A stretch of DNA of 64,000 nucleotides from the NCBI RefSeq assembly GCF_000215705.1, contig NC_015677.1, forward strand, positions 942,001 through 1,006,000. The letters are read 5' to 3'. Shown here piece after piece: positions 53,844 through 64,000 of the stretch; the stretch's first letter is position 1; every line of letters begins with the position of its first letter. The notes beneath the pieces are model-generated. The model had not been told where the DNA came from. It worked only from the letters and a program-made list of their open reading frames with translations, and ran no database searches. Made by a program: the position numbers and the translations under genes. The DNA comes from Ramlibacter tataouinensis TTB310 (GTDB lineage: Bacteria > Pseudomonadota > Gammaproteobacteria > Burkholderiales > Burkholderiaceae_C).

Positions 53844-55327
53844 TGCAGGCGTTGCACAGCCCCGGCCAGGCCGCGCAGTGGCTGCGCTCGCGCGTGCGCG
53901 GCGACCTGTCGGCCGACAGCCGCCAGGTGCGCGCGGGCGACGGCTTCATCGCCTGGCCCGGCGCGGCCACGGACGGCCGGCGCTACGTCGGCGCCGCCCT
54001 GGCGCAGGGCGCCGCGGCCTGCCTGGTGGAGGCGCAGGGCCTGCAGGCCTACGACTTCCACGGCGAATCCGTTGCCAGCTACGCCGGCCTGAAGGCCGCC
54101 ACCGGGCCGATCGCGGCCGCGTACTACGAGCAGCCGACCGGGCGCCTGGACGTGCTCGCCGTCACCGGCACCAACGGCAAGACCTCCACCGCCTGGTGGC
54201 TGGCCCTGGCGCTGTCGAACCTGAAGCAGCCGGGCCCGATGCCGTGCGGCCTGGTAGGGACCCTGGGCATAGGCCAGCCGCCGCAGGTGGAGTTCAACGG
54301 CCTGACCACGCCCGACCCGGTGCTGCTGCAGCGCTGGTTCCGCCGCTTCGCCGACCAGGGCCTGGCGGCCTGCGCCATCGAGGCCTCGTCGGTCGGCATC
54401 GCCGAACGGCGCCTGGACGGCACGCGCATCCGAGTGGCCGTGTTCACCAATTTCAGCCAGGACCACCTGGACTACCACGCCAGCATGGACGCCTACTGGG
54501 CGGCCAAGGCCGAGCTGTTCCGCTGGCCCGGCCTGCAGGCGGCCGTGATCAACATCGACGACGCCCGCGGCCGCCCCCTGGCGGCCGGACTGGAGGGCGG
54601 CGGCCTGGACCTCTGGACGGTCTCGTGCGAGGGGCCGGCGCGCCTGCGGGCGACCGACATCGTGCACGCGGCCGAGGGCCTGCGCTTCACGGTGGCCGAG
54701 GGCGACCGGCGCGAGCCGCTGCCCACCCGGCTGGTCGGCCAGTACAACGTCTCCAACCTGCTGGGCGTGGTCGGCGCCATGCGCGCGCTGGGCGTGCCGC
54801 TGGCCGACGCCGTGCAGGCCTGCCGCGGCCTGCTGCCGGTGCCGGGCCGGATGGAACGCTTCGATGCGCCCGGCCAGCCATTGGTGGCCGTGGACTACGC
54901 GCACACGCCCGACGCGCTGGACAAGGCCTTGCAGGCGCTGCGCCCGCTGGCGGCGCAGCGCGGCGGCCGGCTGTGGTGCGTGTTCGGCTGCGGCGGCGAC
55001 CGCGACGCCGGCAAGCGCCCGCTGATGGCGGCGGTGGCCGAGAAGAGCGCCGACCGCGTCGTCGTGACCAGCGACAACCCGCGCCGCGAGGAGCCCCAGG
55101 CCATCATCGGCCAGATCCTGCGCGGCCTGGCGCGCCCCGAGGCGGCGCAGGTGCAGGCCGACCGGGCCCGCGCCATCGCCGACGCGGTGGCGCAGGCGGC
55201 GCCGCAGGACGTGGTCCTGCTGGCCGGCAAGGGCCACGAGGACTACCAGGAGATCGCCGGCGCCAGGCATCCGTTCGACGACCGCCTGCATGCGCAGGCC
55301 GCGCTGGCCCGGAGGCCCGCCCCGTGA
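53843..55327 (+). CDS. murE: UDP-MurNAc-tripeptide ligase MurE
   Basis: A 494-residue Mur ligase that adds meso-diaminopimelate to UDP-MurNAc-L-Ala-D-Glu. The ATP site is VTGTNGKTS (G109-S115 region). The central domain has FTNFSQDHLDYHASM with the metal-binding residues. The C-terminal domain bears D411-N-P-R414, the signature for meso-DAP specificity, and GKGHEDYQ. The N-terminal UDP-binding domain is present but compact. It overlaps ftsI by 1 bp and murF by 4 bp if murF uses GTG. Confidence 0.94.
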   Translation: MQALHSPGQAAQWLRSRVRGDLSADSRQVRAGDGFIAWPGAATDGRRYVGAALAQGAAACLVEAQGLQAYDFHGESVASYAGLKAATGPIAAAYYEQPTGRLDVLAVTGTNGKTSTAWWLALALSNLKQPGPMPCGLVGTLGIGQPPQVEFNGLTTPDPVLLQRWFRRFADQGLAACAIEASSVGIAERRLDGTRIRVAVFTNFSQDHLDYHASMDAYWAAKAELFRWPGLQAAVINIDDARGRPLAAGLEGGGLDLWTVSCEGPARLRATDIVHAAEGLRFTVAEGDRREPLPTRLVGQYNVSNLLGVVGAMRALGVPLADAVQACRGLLPVPGRMERFDAPGQPLVAVDYAHTPDALDKALQALRPLAAQRGGRLWCVFGCGGDRDAGKRPLMAAVAEKSADRVVVTSDNPRREEPQAIIGQILRGLARPEAAQVQADRARAIADAVAQAAPQDVVLLAGKGHEDYQEIAGARHPFDDRLHAQAALARRPAP

Positions 55328-56752
55328 GCGGCATGTTCACCCTGCGGCAGGCGCTGCCCTGGGTCACCGGGGCCCGGCTCGTCGGCGACGGCGCCGCCGC
55401 CGTGACCCGCGTGCACAGCGACACCCGCACGCTGCAGCCCGGCGACCTGTTCGTGGCGCTGCGCGGCGAGCGCTTCGATGCCAACGACCTGGTGGGCCAG
55501 GCCCGGGCCCAGGGTGCCGTGGCCGCGCTGGCGCACCGCGGCCGCATCCCGGCCGGCTTCTGCGGCCTGGAGGTGGACGACAGCAAGCTCGCCCTGGGCC
55601 AGCTGGCGGCAGGCTGGCGCGCGCAGTTCAGGCTTCCGCTCGTCGCGGTCACCGGCAGCAACGGCAAGACCACGGTGACGCAGATGGTCGCCGCCATCCT
55701 GCGCGCCTGGCAGGGCGAGGCGGCCCTGGCCACGCAGGGCAACTTCAACAACGACATCGGCCTGCCCCTGACCCTGCTGCGGCTGCGCGCGCAGCACCGC
55801 GTCGCGGTGCTGGAGCTGGGCATGAACCATCCGGGCGAGATCGCCTACCTGGCGGGCATCGCCCGGCCCACCGTGGCCCTGGTCAACAACGCCCAGCGCG
55901 AGCACCAGGAGTTCATGGCCACGGTGGAGGCGGTGGCGCGCGAGAACGGCTCGGTGTTCGATTCGCTGGCAATCGGCGGCACCGCGGTCTTCCCGGCGGG
56001 CGACGAATTCAGCGCGCTGTGGCGCGAGCTGGCGGGCAGCCGTGCCTGCATGACTTTCTCTTCTTCCGGTTCGGCGGGCTCGGCCCGCGGCGCCGACATC
56101 GTTCTGGCCGGGTCTGAATGGCAAGAGGGCCACTGGCAGGTGCGGGCGGACACGCCCGCGGGACCAGTGGAATTCCGACTCCATATCGCCGGCCGCCACA
56201 ACGTGGGCAATGCCCTGGCCGCGGTGGCCTGCACGCTGGCCGCCGGCGCGCCGCCGGCGGCCATCGCCCGGGGCCTGGAGGCCTTCGAGCCGGTCAAGGG
56301 CCGCTCGCGCGCGCTGGCCGTGCCGCTGGCCGGGCGCGTGCTCACGCTGGTGGACGACACCTACAACGCCAACCCCGATTCCGTGCGCGCCGCCATCGAC
56401 GTGCTGGCCGAGCTGCCGGGCCCGCGCCTGCTGGTGCTGGGCGACATGGGCGAGGTGGGCGAGCAGGGGCCGCAGTTTCCACGCCGAGGTCGGCGGGTAC
56501 GCGCGCGAGCGCGGCATCGACGCCCTGCTCACGCTGGGCGAGCAGGCGCGCGCCATGGGCGGGCGGCACTTCGATGCCATCGAGCCGCTGCAGGCAGAGG
56601 TGGCCGCGCGGCTGGGCGCGGTGCGCAGCGTTCTGGTCAAGGGCTCGCGCTTCATGAAGATGGAGCGGGTGGTGGAGGGCATCACCGCACACGCGCAGCG
56701 ACAACAACAGCAAGACAACAAGAAGGACGAGGAGAAACCCGATGCTGCTTAG
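55324..56752 (+). pseudogene. murF: UDP-MurNAc-pentapeptide synthetase MurF, frame broken by one extra base
   Basis: MurF adds D-Ala-D-Ala to UDP-MurNAc-tripeptide. The first frame carries VTGSNGKTTVTQM, NFNNDIGLPLTLL, ELGMNHPGEI, GRHNVGNALAA, VDDTYNANPDSVRAA and LGDMGEVGEQGPQF. The family then continues H-A-E-V-G-x-Y-A, but this is found only in the +1 frame (from about 56480), which runs HAEVGGYARERGIDALLTLG to its end at 56752. TTTCCAC at 56477-56483 where TTTCAC is expected shows one inserted C. MurF is essential, so a sequencing or assembly error is the likely cause. Unshifted reading loses the C-terminal domain and runs past 56800. Start GTG 55324 or ATG 55333. Confidence 0.88.
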
Positions 56753-57920
56753 CCTGGCCGTGTGGCTGCAGACCCTGTCGCCTGAATTCGGCTTCCTGCG
56801 GGTGTTCCAGTACCTGACGTTCCGCGCCGTGATGGCGGCGATGACGGCGCTGCTGATCGGCCTGCTGGCCGGACCCTGGGTGATCCGCCGCCTGACCGAG
56901 CTGAAGATCGGCCAGCCGGTGCGCGGCTACGGCATGCAGACCCATCTGTCCAAGAGCGGCACGCCCACCATGGGCGGCGTGCTGGTGCTGCTGTCCATCG
57001 CCATCGCCACGCTCCTGTGGTTCGACCTGGCCAACCGCTTCGTCTGGATCGTGCTGATCGTGACCCTGGGCTTCGGCATGATCGGCTGGGCCGACGACTG
57101 GCGCAAGGTGGTGCAGAAGGATCCCGAGGGCATGCGCTCGCGCGAGAAGTACTTCTGGCAGTCGGTGATCGGGCTGCTGGCCGCCATGTACCTGGTGTTC
57201 ACCATCTCCGAGAGCAACAACTACCGGGTGGTGGAGCTGTTCGTCGGCTGGGTGCGCTCCGGCTTCGACGTGGACCTGCCGCCCAAGGCCGGCCTGCTGG
57301 TGCCCTTCTTCAAGGAGGTGAGCTACCCGCTGGGCGTGTTCGGCTTCGTGTTCCTCACCTACCTGGTGATCGTGGGCGCGAGCAACGCCGTCAACCTCAC
57401 CGACGGCCTGGACGGCCTGGCCATCATGCCGGTGGTGATGGTGGGCTCGGCGCTGGGCGTGTTCGCCTACGTCACGGGCAGCGCGGTGTACTCCAAGTAC
57501 CTGCTGTTCCCATACATCCCGGGTTCGGGCGAGCTGCTGATCTTCTGCGCCGCGATGGCCGGCGCGGGCCTGGCCTTCCTGTGGTTCAACGCCCACCCGG
57601 CGCAGGTGTTCATGGGCGACGTGGGCGCGCTGGCCCTGGGCGGCGCGCTGGGCACCATCGCCGTGATCGTGCGCCAGGAGATCGTGCTGGCCATCATGGG
57701 CGGCGTGTTCGTGGTGGAGGCGATCTCCGTGATGGCGCAGGTGATGTACTTCAAGTACACCAAGCGCCGCTACGGGGAGGGCCGGCGCATCCTGAAGATG
57801 GCGCCGCTGCACCACCACTTCGAGAAAAGCGGCTGGAAGGAGACGCAGGTCGTGGTGCGTTTCTGGATCATCACGATGCTGCTGTGCCTGATCGGCCTGT
57901 CCACGCTGAAGCTGCGGTGA
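56742..57920 (+). CDS. mraY: Phospho-MurNAc-pentapeptide transferase MraY
   Basis: A 392-residue inner-membrane enzyme with about ten helices that makes lipid I from UDP-MurNAc-pentapeptide and undecaprenyl phosphate. Catalytic and signature motifs are [21 protein letters not shown] (Asp pair), [34 protein letters not shown] and the C-terminal [13 protein letters not shown]. The N-terminus is typical of beta-proteobacteria. It overlaps the murF end by 11 bp. murD begins 2 bp after its stop. Confidence 0.95.
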   Translation: MLLSLAVWLQTLSPEFGFLRVFQYLTFRAVMAAMTALLIGLLAGPWVIRRLTELKIGQPVRGYGMQTHLSKSGTPTMGGVLVLLSIAIATLLWFDLANRFVWIVLIVTLGFGMIGWADDWRKVVQKDPEGMRSREKYFWQSVIGLLAAMYLVFTISESNNYRVVELFVGWVRSGFDVDLPPKAGLLVPFFKEVSYPLGVFGFVFLTYLVIVGASNAVNLTDGLDGLAIMPVVMVGSALGVFAYVTGSAVYSKYLLFPYIPGSGELLIFCAAMAGAGLAFLWFNAHPAQVFMGDVGALALGGALGTIAVIVRQEIVLAIMGGVFVVEAISVMAQVMYFKYTKRRYGEGRRILKMAPLHHHFEKSGWKETQVVVRFWIITMLLCLIGLSTLKLR

Positions 57921-57922
57921 AT

Positions 57923-59515
57923 ATGAGCCCCCACGCTCCGCACTCCGTGTCGTCGCTGCCCCCCGAGGGGGCCGCAGCCTCCTTGGGGCGGCCCGGCGAA
58001 GGCTGGTCCGCCCTCCAGGACCAGCACGTCCTCGTCCTCGGCCTCGGCGCGTCCGGGCTGGCGATGGCGCGCTGGTGCGCGCGCGGCGGCGCGCGCGTGA
58101 CCGTGGCGGACACGCGCGAGGCGCCGCCGCAGGTGGCCGCGCTGCGCGAGCAGCTGCCGCAGGCCTCGTTCGTCGCCGGCCCCTTCACCGGGGCGCTGCT
58201 GGAGGGCGTGCAGGCCGTGTTCCGCAGCCCCGGGCTGGCGCCGGCGCAGGTGGCCCCGGTGTGGGACGCCGCCCGCGCGGCCGGCCTGCGGGTCGGCGGC
58301 GAGCTGAGCCTGTTCTGCGGCGGGCTGGCCCAGCTGCAGGCCGAACAGGGTTACGCGCCGGCGGTGCTGGCCGTCACCGGCACCAACGGCAAGACCACGG
58401 TCACCTCGCTGGCCGGCCAGCTGGTGGAACGCAGCGGCCGCACGGTGGCGGTGGCCGGCAACATCGGCCCTACGCTGCTGGACACGCTGGCCGCGAAGAT
58501 GGACGCGCAGGCGCTGCCGCAGGTCTGGGTGCTGGAGCTGTCCAGCTTCCAGCTCGAGGGCATGGAAGGCTTCGAGCCCACCGCGGCCACGGTGCTCAAC
58601 CTCACCCAGGACCATCTGGACTGGCACGGCGGCATGCGGGCCTACGCGGCGGCCAAGGCCCGCATCTTCGGCACCCGCGGCCTCATGGTCCTGAACCGGG
58701 AAGACCCCGCGGTGATGGCCATGCTGCCGGCGCCGGCCAAGCTCAAGGGCGGCAAGACCGAGCAGCGCGAGCATGTGGGCTTCGGCGCCGACATGCCGCA
58801 GCGTCCCGGCGACTACGGCATCGAGGTGGTCAACGGCATGGCATGGCTGGTGCGCGCGCTGGAAGCCGACGAGACGCAAAAGCGCCGGCGCGATGCCGAC
58901 GAAGAGATCCACATCCAGCGCCTGATGCCGGCCGACGCGCTGCGCATCCGCGGCCGCCACAACGCGGTGAACGCGCTGGCCGCGCTGGCCCTGGCGACGG
59001 CGGCCGGCTGCCCGCTGGCGCCCATGCTGTACGGCCTGCGCGAGTACCGCGGCGAGCCGCACCGGGTCGAGCCGGTGGGCATGGTGGGCGAGGTCGAGTT
59101 TTTCGACGACAGCAAGGGCACCAACGTCGGCGCCACCGCGGCGGCGCTGAATGGTCTCGGTGCCGAGCGCAAGCTGGTCGTGATCCTGGGGGGCGAGGGC
59201 AAGGGGCAGGACTTCTCCCCGCTGGCCGCGCCGGTGGCGCGCTTCTGCCGGGCGGCTGTGCTGATCGGCCGCGACGCGCCGCAGATCCGCGCCGCGCTGG
59301 AAGGCGCGGGGGTGGCGCTGCTGGACGCCGCCTCGATGGAGGAGGCGGTCTCGCTGGCCACGCAGCGCAGCCAGCCCGGCGACGCCGTGCTGATGTCGCC
59401 GGCCTGCGCCAGCTTCGACATGTTCCGCAACTACGAGCACCGCGCCGAGGTGTTCCGCGAGGCCGTGGCCCGGCTCGCGGCCGAGGCCGGGACCTCGCTG
59501 GAGGTTGTCCAATGA
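57923..59515 (+). CDS. murD: UDP-MurNAc-alanine D-glutamate ligase MurD, with repeat-derived N-terminus
   Basis: A 530-residue Mur ligase that adds D-glutamate to UDP-MurNAc-L-Ala. The UDP-binding start [19 protein letters not shown] appears only at about residue 36. Residues 1-31 are encoded by a GC-rich repeat (57926-58010). The ATP site is [13 protein letters not shown], followed by [38 protein letters not shown] and [13 protein letters not shown]. An insertion around [21 protein letters not shown] lengthens the central domain. The protein is some 90 residues longer than the Escherichia enzyme (438). GTG 57917 is an alternative start. Confidence 0.92.
   Translation: MSPHAPHSVSSLPPEGAAASLGRPGEGWSALQDQHVLVLGLGASGLAMARWCARGGARVTVADTREAPPQVAALREQLPQASFVAGPFTGALLEGVQAVFRSPGLAPAQVAPVWDAARAAGLRVGGELSLFCGGLAQLQAEQGYAPAVLAVTGTNGKTTVTSLAGQLVERSGRTVAVAGNIGPTLLDTLAAKMDAQALPQVWVLELSSFQLEGMEGFEPTAATVLNLTQDHLDWHGGMRAYAAAKARIFGTRGLMVLNREDPAVMAMLPAPAKLKGGKTEQREHVGFGADMPQRPGDYGIEVVNGMAWLVRALEADETQKRRRDADEEIHIQRLMPADALRIRGRHNAVNALAALALATAAGCPLAPMLYGLREYRGEPHRVEPVGMVGEVEFFDDSKGTNVGATAAALNGLGAERKLVVILGGEGKGQDFSPLAAPVARFCRAAVLIGRDAPQIRAALEGAGVALLDAASMEEAVSLATQRSQPGDAVLMSPACASFDMFRNYEHRAEVFREAVARLAAEAGTSLEVVQ
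57926..58010. repeat. GC-rich repeat forming the 5' end of murD
   Basis: The stretch AGCCCCCACGCTCCGC… includes GCCCCCCGAGGGGGCC (hairpin, about 57956-57971) and CCTTGGGGCGGCCCGGC. It is of the same general kind as the elements at 4737 and 48283 but a different subtype. Here it lies inside the murD reading frame and contributes its first ~30 codons. Confidence 0.55.
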
Positions 59516-60756
59516 GCGCCGTCCTGGATCGCCTCAGCCGCTGGGTCGCCCGGTCGCCCCGCGGCGACCTGCCGCTGCCGGTGCGCGGCACCGGTTACGC
59601 CCGCGCGTCCGCGCCGGCCCGGATGGTGGTGTTCGACCAGGCCCTGCTGTGGGCCGCGCTGGGCCTGGCGGCCTTCGGCCTGGTGATGGTGTATTCGGCT
59701 TCCATCGCGATGCCGGACAACCCCAAGTTCGCCCGCTACGCCCACACCTATTTCCTGGCGCGCCACAGCCTGTCGCTGGTGCTGGCCTTCGTGGCGGCGC
59801 TGCTGGCCTTCCAGGTACCGATGGCCACCTGGGAGAAATACGCCCCCTGGCTGTTCGTGCTGTCGCTGCTGCTGCTGATCGCGGTGCTGGTGCCGGGCGT
59901 GGGCAGCATGGTCAACGGCGCGCGTCGCTGGATCTCGCTGGGCTTCATCAGCTTCCAGCCGTCGGAGCTGGCGAAGTTCACGGTGCTGCTGTACGCGGCC
60001 GACTACATGGTGCGCAAGATGGACGTGAAGGAGCGTTTCTTCCGCGCCGTGCTGCCCATGGCCGTCGCGGTCGCCGGGGTGGGCCTGCTGCTGCTGGCCG
60101 AGCCCGACATGGGGGCCTTCCTGGTGATCGCCGTCATCGCCATGGGCATCCTGTTCCTGGGCGGCGTCAACGCGCGCATGTTCTTCCTGATCGCCGCCGT
60201 GATGGTGGTGGCCTTCGTGCTGATGATCGCCCTGTCGGAGTGGCGGCGCGAGCGCATCTTCGCCTACCTCGACCCCTGGGACGAGAAGCATGCGCTGGGC
60301 AAGGGCTACCAGCTGTCGCACTCGCTGATCGCCATCGGCCGCGGCGAGATCTTCGGCGTGGGCCTGGGCGGCAGCGTGGAGAAGCTGCATTGGCTGCCCG
60401 AGGCGCACACCGACTTCCTGCTGGCCGTGATCGGCGAGGAGTTCGGCTTCGCCGGCCTGCTGGCGGTGATCACCACCTTCCTGTGGATGACCCGCCGCAT
60501 CATGCACATCGGCCGCCAGGCGATCGCGCTGGACCGCGTGTTCGCCGGCCTGGTGGCGCAGGGCGTGGGCATCTGGATCGGCTTCCAGGCCTTCATCAAC
60601 ATGGGCGTGAACCTGGGCGCGCTGCCCACCAAGGGTCTGACCCTGCCGCTCATGAGCTACGGCGGCTCGGCCATCCTGATGAACATGGTCGCGCTGGCGG
60701 TGGTGCTGCGCATCGATTACGAGAACAGAACCCTCATGCGCGGAGGCCGCGCATGA
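59512..60756 (+). CDS. ftsW: Septal peptidoglycan glycosyltransferase FtsW
   Basis: A 414-residue SEDS-family polymerase with ten helices that works with FtsI at the septum. Conserved parts are [45 protein letters not shown] (the catalytic-region Asp), [22 protein letters not shown] and [18 protein letters not shown]. About 35 hydrophilic residues precede the first helix. It overlaps murD by 4 bp and murG by ATGA-type overlap. Confidence 0.94.
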   Translation: MSAVLDRLSRWVARSPRGDLPLPVRGTGYARASAPARMVVFDQALLWAALGLAAFGLVMVYSASIAMPDNPKFARYAHTYFLARHSLSLVLAFVAALLAFQVPMATWEKYAPWLFVLSLLLLIAVLVPGVGSMVNGARRWISLGFISFQPSELAKFTVLLYAADYMVRKMDVKERFFRAVLPMAVAVAGVGLLLLAEPDMGAFLVIAVIAMGILFLGGVNARMFFLIAAVMVVAFVLMIALSEWRRERIFAYLDPWDEKHALGKGYQLSHSLIAIGRGEIFGVGLGGSVEKLHWLPEAHTDFLLAVIGEEFGFAGLLAVITTFLWMTRRIMHIGRQAIALDRVFAGLVAQGVGIWIGFQAFINMGVNLGALPTKGLTLPLMSYGGSAILMNMVALAVVLRIDYENRTLMRGGRA

Positions 60757-61826
60757 AGCACCTGGTGGTCATGGCGGCAGGCACCGGCGGGCACGTGATC
60801 CCCGGGCTGGCCGTGGCGCGCGAGATGCACTCGCGCGGCTGGAGCGTGAGCTGGATGGGCACGCCCTCGGGCATGGAGAACCGGCTGGTGCCGCCCAGCG
60901 GCATCCCGATGGACACGCTGGCCTTCAGCGGCCTGCGCGGCAAGGGGCTGGTGCACACGCTGACCGGCGGGGTGCGCCTGCTGGCCGCCTTCTGGAGCAG
61001 CCGCCGCATCCTGAAGGCGCGCCGCGCCGACGCGGTGCTGGGCATGGGCGGCTACGTGTGCTTCCCGGGCGGCCTGATGGCGTCCTGGCTGGACCGGCCG
61101 CTGGTGCTGGTCAACGCCGACGCCTCGCTGCTGATGAGCAACAAGGCGCTGCTGCCGGTGGCCGACCGCGTCGCCTTCGGCTTCGACGGCGATGCCGCCC
61201 GCAGGACCCGCAACGCCGTGGTCACCGGCAACCCGGTGCGCGCGGAGATCGAGGCCATCGCGCCGCCGGCCCAGCGCTTCACCGGCCGCGGCGGGCCGCT
61301 GCGCCTGCTGGTGGTGGGCGGCAGCCTGGGGGCGCGCGTGCTCAACACCATCGTCCCGCAGGCCATCGCGGCGCTGGCGCCCGGGCAGCGGCCCCAGGTG
61401 GTGCACCAGACCGGACAGGCCGAGCTGGCCGGGGTGCAGGCGGCCTACGCGGGCGCCGGCATCCAGGCCCAGGTGCTGCCCTTCATCGACGACATGGCGC
61501 GGCAGCTCGCGGAATGCGACCTGATCGTCTGCCGCGCCGGCGCCGTCACCGTCAGCGAGCTGTGCGCGGCCGGCGTGCCGGCCGTCCTGGTGCCGCTGAT
61601 CGTCAGCACCACCTCGCACCAGCGGGACAACGCGCAGTGGATGGCCGGGCAGGGCGCCGCGCTGCACCTGCCGCAGGCCGAGCTGACGCCGCCCCGGCTG
61701 GCGCAGCTGCTGTCGGGCCTGGACCGCGGGACTTTGTTGGACATGGCCACGCGGGCCCGGGCGCTGGCCCGGCCGCAGGCCGCCGCCCGCGTGGCGGACC
61801 AGATCGAGAGCTTGGTGGCCGCATGA
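60753..61826 (+). CDS. murG: UDP-GlcNAc transferase MurG
   Basis: A 357-residue GT-B glycosyltransferase that converts lipid I to lipid II at the inner face of the membrane. N-terminal motif [16 protein letters not shown], then [54 protein letters not shown], the UDP-binding [26 protein letters not shown] and HQRDNAQWM. All are canonical. It overlaps both ftsW and murC by 4 bp. Confidence 0.95.
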   Translation: MKHLVVMAAGTGGHVIPGLAVAREMHSRGWSVSWMGTPSGMENRLVPPSGIPMDTLAFSGLRGKGLVHTLTGGVRLLAAFWSSRRILKARRADAVLGMGGYVCFPGGLMASWLDRPLVLVNADASLLMSNKALLPVADRVAFGFDGDAARRTRNAVVTGNPVRAEIEAIAPPAQRFTGRGGPLRLLVVGGSLGARVLNTIVPQAIAALAPGQRPQVVHQTGQAELAGVQAAYAGAGIQAQVLPFIDDMARQLAECDLIVCRAGAVTVSELCAAGVPAVLVPLIVSTTSHQRDNAQWMAGQGAALHLPQAELTPPRLAQLLSGLDRGTLLDMATRARALARPQAAARVADQIESLVAA

Positions 61827-63235
61827 AACACGCCGTCCGTCACATCCACTTCGTGGGCATCGGCGGCGCCGGCATGTCCGGCATCGCCGAGGTGCTGCGC
61901 AACCTGGGCTACCGGATCTCCGGCTCCGACCTGCACGACAGCCCCACGCTGCGCCGGCTGAAGGACCTGGGCATCCGCACCTGCGTGGGCCATGCCGAGG
62001 AGCACATCGCCGGCGCCGACGCGGTGGTCACCTCCACCGCGGTGCAGGCGGACAACCCCGAGGTGGTGGCGGCGCGCCGGCGCAAGATCCCGGTGGTGCC
62101 GCGCGCCATGATGCTGGCCGAGCTGATGCGCCTGAAGCAGGGCATCGCCATCGCCGGCACCCACGGCAAGACCACCACCACCAGCCTGGTGGCCAGCATC
62201 CTGGCCGAGGGCGGGCTGGACCCGACCTTCGTGATCGGCGGCAAGCTCAACAGCGCCGGCGCCAACGCCAAGCTGGGCGCCGGCGACTACATCGTGGTCG
62301 AGGCCGACGAGTCCGACGCCTCGTTCCTGAACCTGATGCCGGTGATGGCGGTGGTGACCAACATCGACGCCGACCACATGGAAACCTACGGCCACGACTT
62401 CGGCCGGCTCAAGGGCGCGTTCCTGGACTTCCTGCACCGCATGCCGTTCTACGGCACGGCCATCCTGTGCACCGACGACGCGGCCATCCGCGAGATCCTG
62501 CCGGACGTCCAGTGCCCGGTCACGACCTACGGCGAGGGCGAGGACGCCCAGGTGCGCGCCGTCGGCATCCGTGCCGTCGGCCCGCAGATGCACTTCACGG
62601 CGCAGCGGCGCAACGGCGTCGTGCTGCCCGACCTGGACATCAGGCTCAACCTGGCCGGCCACCACAACGTGCTGAACGCGCTGTCGGCGATCGCCGTCGC
62701 CGTGGAGCTGAACGTGCCGGATGCCGCCGTGCAGAAGGCGCTGGCCGAATTCCGCGGCGTCGGCCGGCGCTTCCAGGGCTACGGCGAGCTGCCGGTGCGC
62801 GCGGCCAACGGCGGCGGCCGCTTCATCGTGATCGAGGACTACGGCCACCACCCGGTGGAGATCGCCGCCACGCTGGCCGCGGCGCGCGGCGCCTACCCGG
62901 GCCGGCGCCTGGTGCTGGCCTTCCAGCCGCACCGCTACACCCGCACGCGCGACTGCTTCGAGGACTTCGTCAAGGTGATGGGTCAGGCCGACGCGGTGCT
63001 GCTGGCCGAGGTGTATGCCGCCGGCGAGTTGCCCATCGTGGCCGCCGACGGCCGCTCGCTGGCGCGCGCGGTGCGCGTGGCCGGCAAGGTCGAGCCGGTG
63101 TTCGTGGACGACATCGCCGGCATGCCGGAGGCCATCCTGGAGATGGCCCGCGACGGCGACGTGGTGATGTGCATGGGCGCGGGCTCCATCGGGGGCGTGC
63201 CTTCGAAGCTGGTCGAGATGGGAGGCGGGGCATGA
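61823..63235 (+). CDS. murC: UDP-MurNAc L-alanine ligase MurC
   Basis: A 470-residue Mur ligase that adds L-alanine to UDP-MurNAc, the first peptide step. It has the N-terminal [21 protein letters not shown] site [43 protein letters not shown], the nucleotide-domain [14 protein letters not shown] and [18 protein letters not shown]. Length matches other beta-proteobacterial MurC. It overlaps murG and ddl by 4 bp each. Confidence 0.95.
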   Translation: MKHAVRHIHFVGIGGAGMSGIAEVLRNLGYRISGSDLHDSPTLRRLKDLGIRTCVGHAEEHIAGADAVVTSTAVQADNPEVVAARRRKIPVVPRAMMLAELMRLKQGIAIAGTHGKTTTTSLVASILAEGGLDPTFVIGGKLNSAGANAKLGAGDYIVVEADESDASFLNLMPVMAVVTNIDADHMETYGHDFGRLKGAFLDFLHRMPFYGTAILCTDDAAIREILPDVQCPVTTYGEGEDAQVRAVGIRAVGPQMHFTAQRRNGVVLPDLDIRLNLAGHHNVLNALSAIAVAVELNVPDAAVQKALAEFRGVGRRFQGYGELPVRAANGGGRFIVIEDYGHHPVEIAATLAAARGAYPGRRLVLAFQPHRYTRTRDCFEDFVKVMGQADAVLLAEVYAAGELPIVAADGRSLARAVRVAGKVEPVFVDDIAGMPEAILEMARDGDVVMCMGAGSIGGVPSKLVEMGGGA

Positions 63236-64000
63236 GCGGTACCTTCAACTTTGGAAAGGTGGCTGTCCTGATGGGCGGCCAGTCGGCCGAGCGCGAGGTG
63301 TCGCTCATGTCCGGCAGCGGCGTGCTCAAGGCGCTGCAAGCCAAGGGCGTGGACGCGCACGCCTTCGATCCGGCGCAGCGCGACCTGTCCGAGCTCAAGC
63401 GCGAGGGCTTCGGGCGCTGCTTCATCGCCCTGCACGGCCGCTTCGGCGAGGACGGCACGGTGCAGGGCGCGCTGGAGCTGCTGGGCATCCCCTACACCGG
63501 CTCGGGCGTGATGGCCTCGTCCATCGCCATCGACAAGGTCATGACCAAGCGGGTCTGGCTGGCCGAGGGCATCCCGACGCCGAAGTACCGGCTGCTGCGG
63601 CGCGGCGCCTACCAGCGCGGGCAGGTGGTCCGCATCCCCGACGAGCTGGGCCTGCCGCTGATCGTCAAGCCGGCGCGCGAGGGCTCGTCCATCGGCGTCG
63701 CCAAGGTCCAGGGCTATTCCGAGATGCAGGGGGCCGTGGACGCGGCCGCCGCGCTGGATGCCGACGTGCTGTGCGAGCAGTTCGTCTCGGGCGACGAGGT
63801 GACCTGCCCGATCCTGGGAACGGGCGACGCGGCGCGCGCGCTGCCCGTCATCCGCATCGTCGCGCCGGCGGGCAACTACGACTACCAGAACAAGTACTTC
63901 ACCGACGACACCCAGTACCTGGTGCCCTGCGGCCTGCCGGCGGGCGAGGAGGCGGCCATCCAGGCGCTGGTGCTCAAGGCCTACCGCGTGCTGGGCTGCC
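63232..64000 (+). CDS. ddlB: D-alanine--D-alanine ligase, partial
   Basis: The first 256 codons of a DdlB-type ATP-grasp ligase that makes the D-Ala-D-Ala substrate of MurF. Seen are [82 protein letters not shown] and [15 protein letters not shown]. Position after murC, as usual before ftsQ, supports the call. The C-terminal metal-binding part lies beyond the right edge. Confidence 0.94.
   Translation, partial: MSGTFNFGKVAVLMGGQSAEREVSLMSGSGVLKALQAKGVDAHAFDPAQRDLSELKREGFGRCFIALHGRFGEDGTVQGALELLGIPYTGSGVMASSIAIDKVMTKRVWLAEGIPTPKYRLLRRGAYQRGQVVRIPDELGLPLIVKPAREGSSIGVAKVQGYSEMQGAVDAAAALDADVLCEQFVSGDEVTCPILGTGDAARALPVIRIVAPAGNYDYQNKYFTDDTQYLVPCGLPAGEEAAIQALVLKAYRVLGC

Overview
The window is a high-GC (roughly 70%) chromosomal segment of a betaproteobacterium, most likely Comamonadaceae (Ramlibacter/Variovorax/Acidovorax type). 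The grounds are the family character of the proteins, the dcw gene order, a class A RNase P RNA and intergenic GC-rich repeats of a kind seen in that family. It is almost wholly coding, with many 1-4 base stop/start overlaps. I saw no tRNA, rRNA, prophage, transposase or CRISPR array.

Layout. 1-2074: a GntR-type regulator (cut by the left edge) below an MFS transporter, both on the minus strand. 2207-14098: a plus-strand acyl-CoA catabolic cluster. It has a TetR regulator behind a 28-bp palindrome, an acyl-CoA dehydrogenase, a FadN-type hydroxyacyl-CoA dehydrogenase/hydratase, a thiolase, two alpha/beta hydrolases, a hotdog thioesterase, an SDR protein, a DsbA-like isomerase and an enoyl-CoA hydratase. 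A DUF559 gene inside it is flanked by inverted GC-rich repeats, and a 34-bp tandem duplication fuses the hydrolase and thioesterase genes. 14144-17581: an ECF42-type sigma factor with two YCII (DGPF) and two VOC genes and a GNAT acetyltransferase. 17593-26529: HTH protein, thioesterases, aroD, AI-2E permease, Atm1-type ABC exporter, small membrane proteins, YfcE-type phosphoesterase, HypT-like LysR and aspA. 26634-29765: a glutamate/aspartate-type ABC importer (gltIJKL-like). 29907-33409: pyrC, an NYN/OST-HTH protein, DUF3025 and htpX.

33446-39438: membrane protein, FAD oxidoreductase, rnpB, a Nudix/metallo-beta-lactamase fusion, a Bug-type binding protein and a carboxymuconolactone-decarboxylase-like protein. 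39512-42003: dapF, a DUF484 gene and xerC. 42085-46240: a small low-GC exported protein, rlmI, a COG0523 zinc-type GTPase and a DksA with a histone-H1-like tail and three of its four zinc cysteines missing. 46275-50236: a STAS protein, hslV and hslU. 50376-64000: the division and cell wall cluster mraZ-rsmH-ftsL-ftsI-murE-murF-mraY-murD-ftsW-murG-murC-ddl, cut by the right edge. In it murF carries a one-base insertion that breaks the reading frame.

Most of the window is conserved housekeeping or catabolic sequence. The observations most worth checking are the 34-bp duplication and resulting gene fusion, the murF frameshift, the DUF559 gene between inverted repeats, repeat elements that supply N-terminal codons (MurD), the SDR protein lacking its catalytic tyrosine, and the DksA with its long tail. 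I found no clear evidence of a wholly new system.
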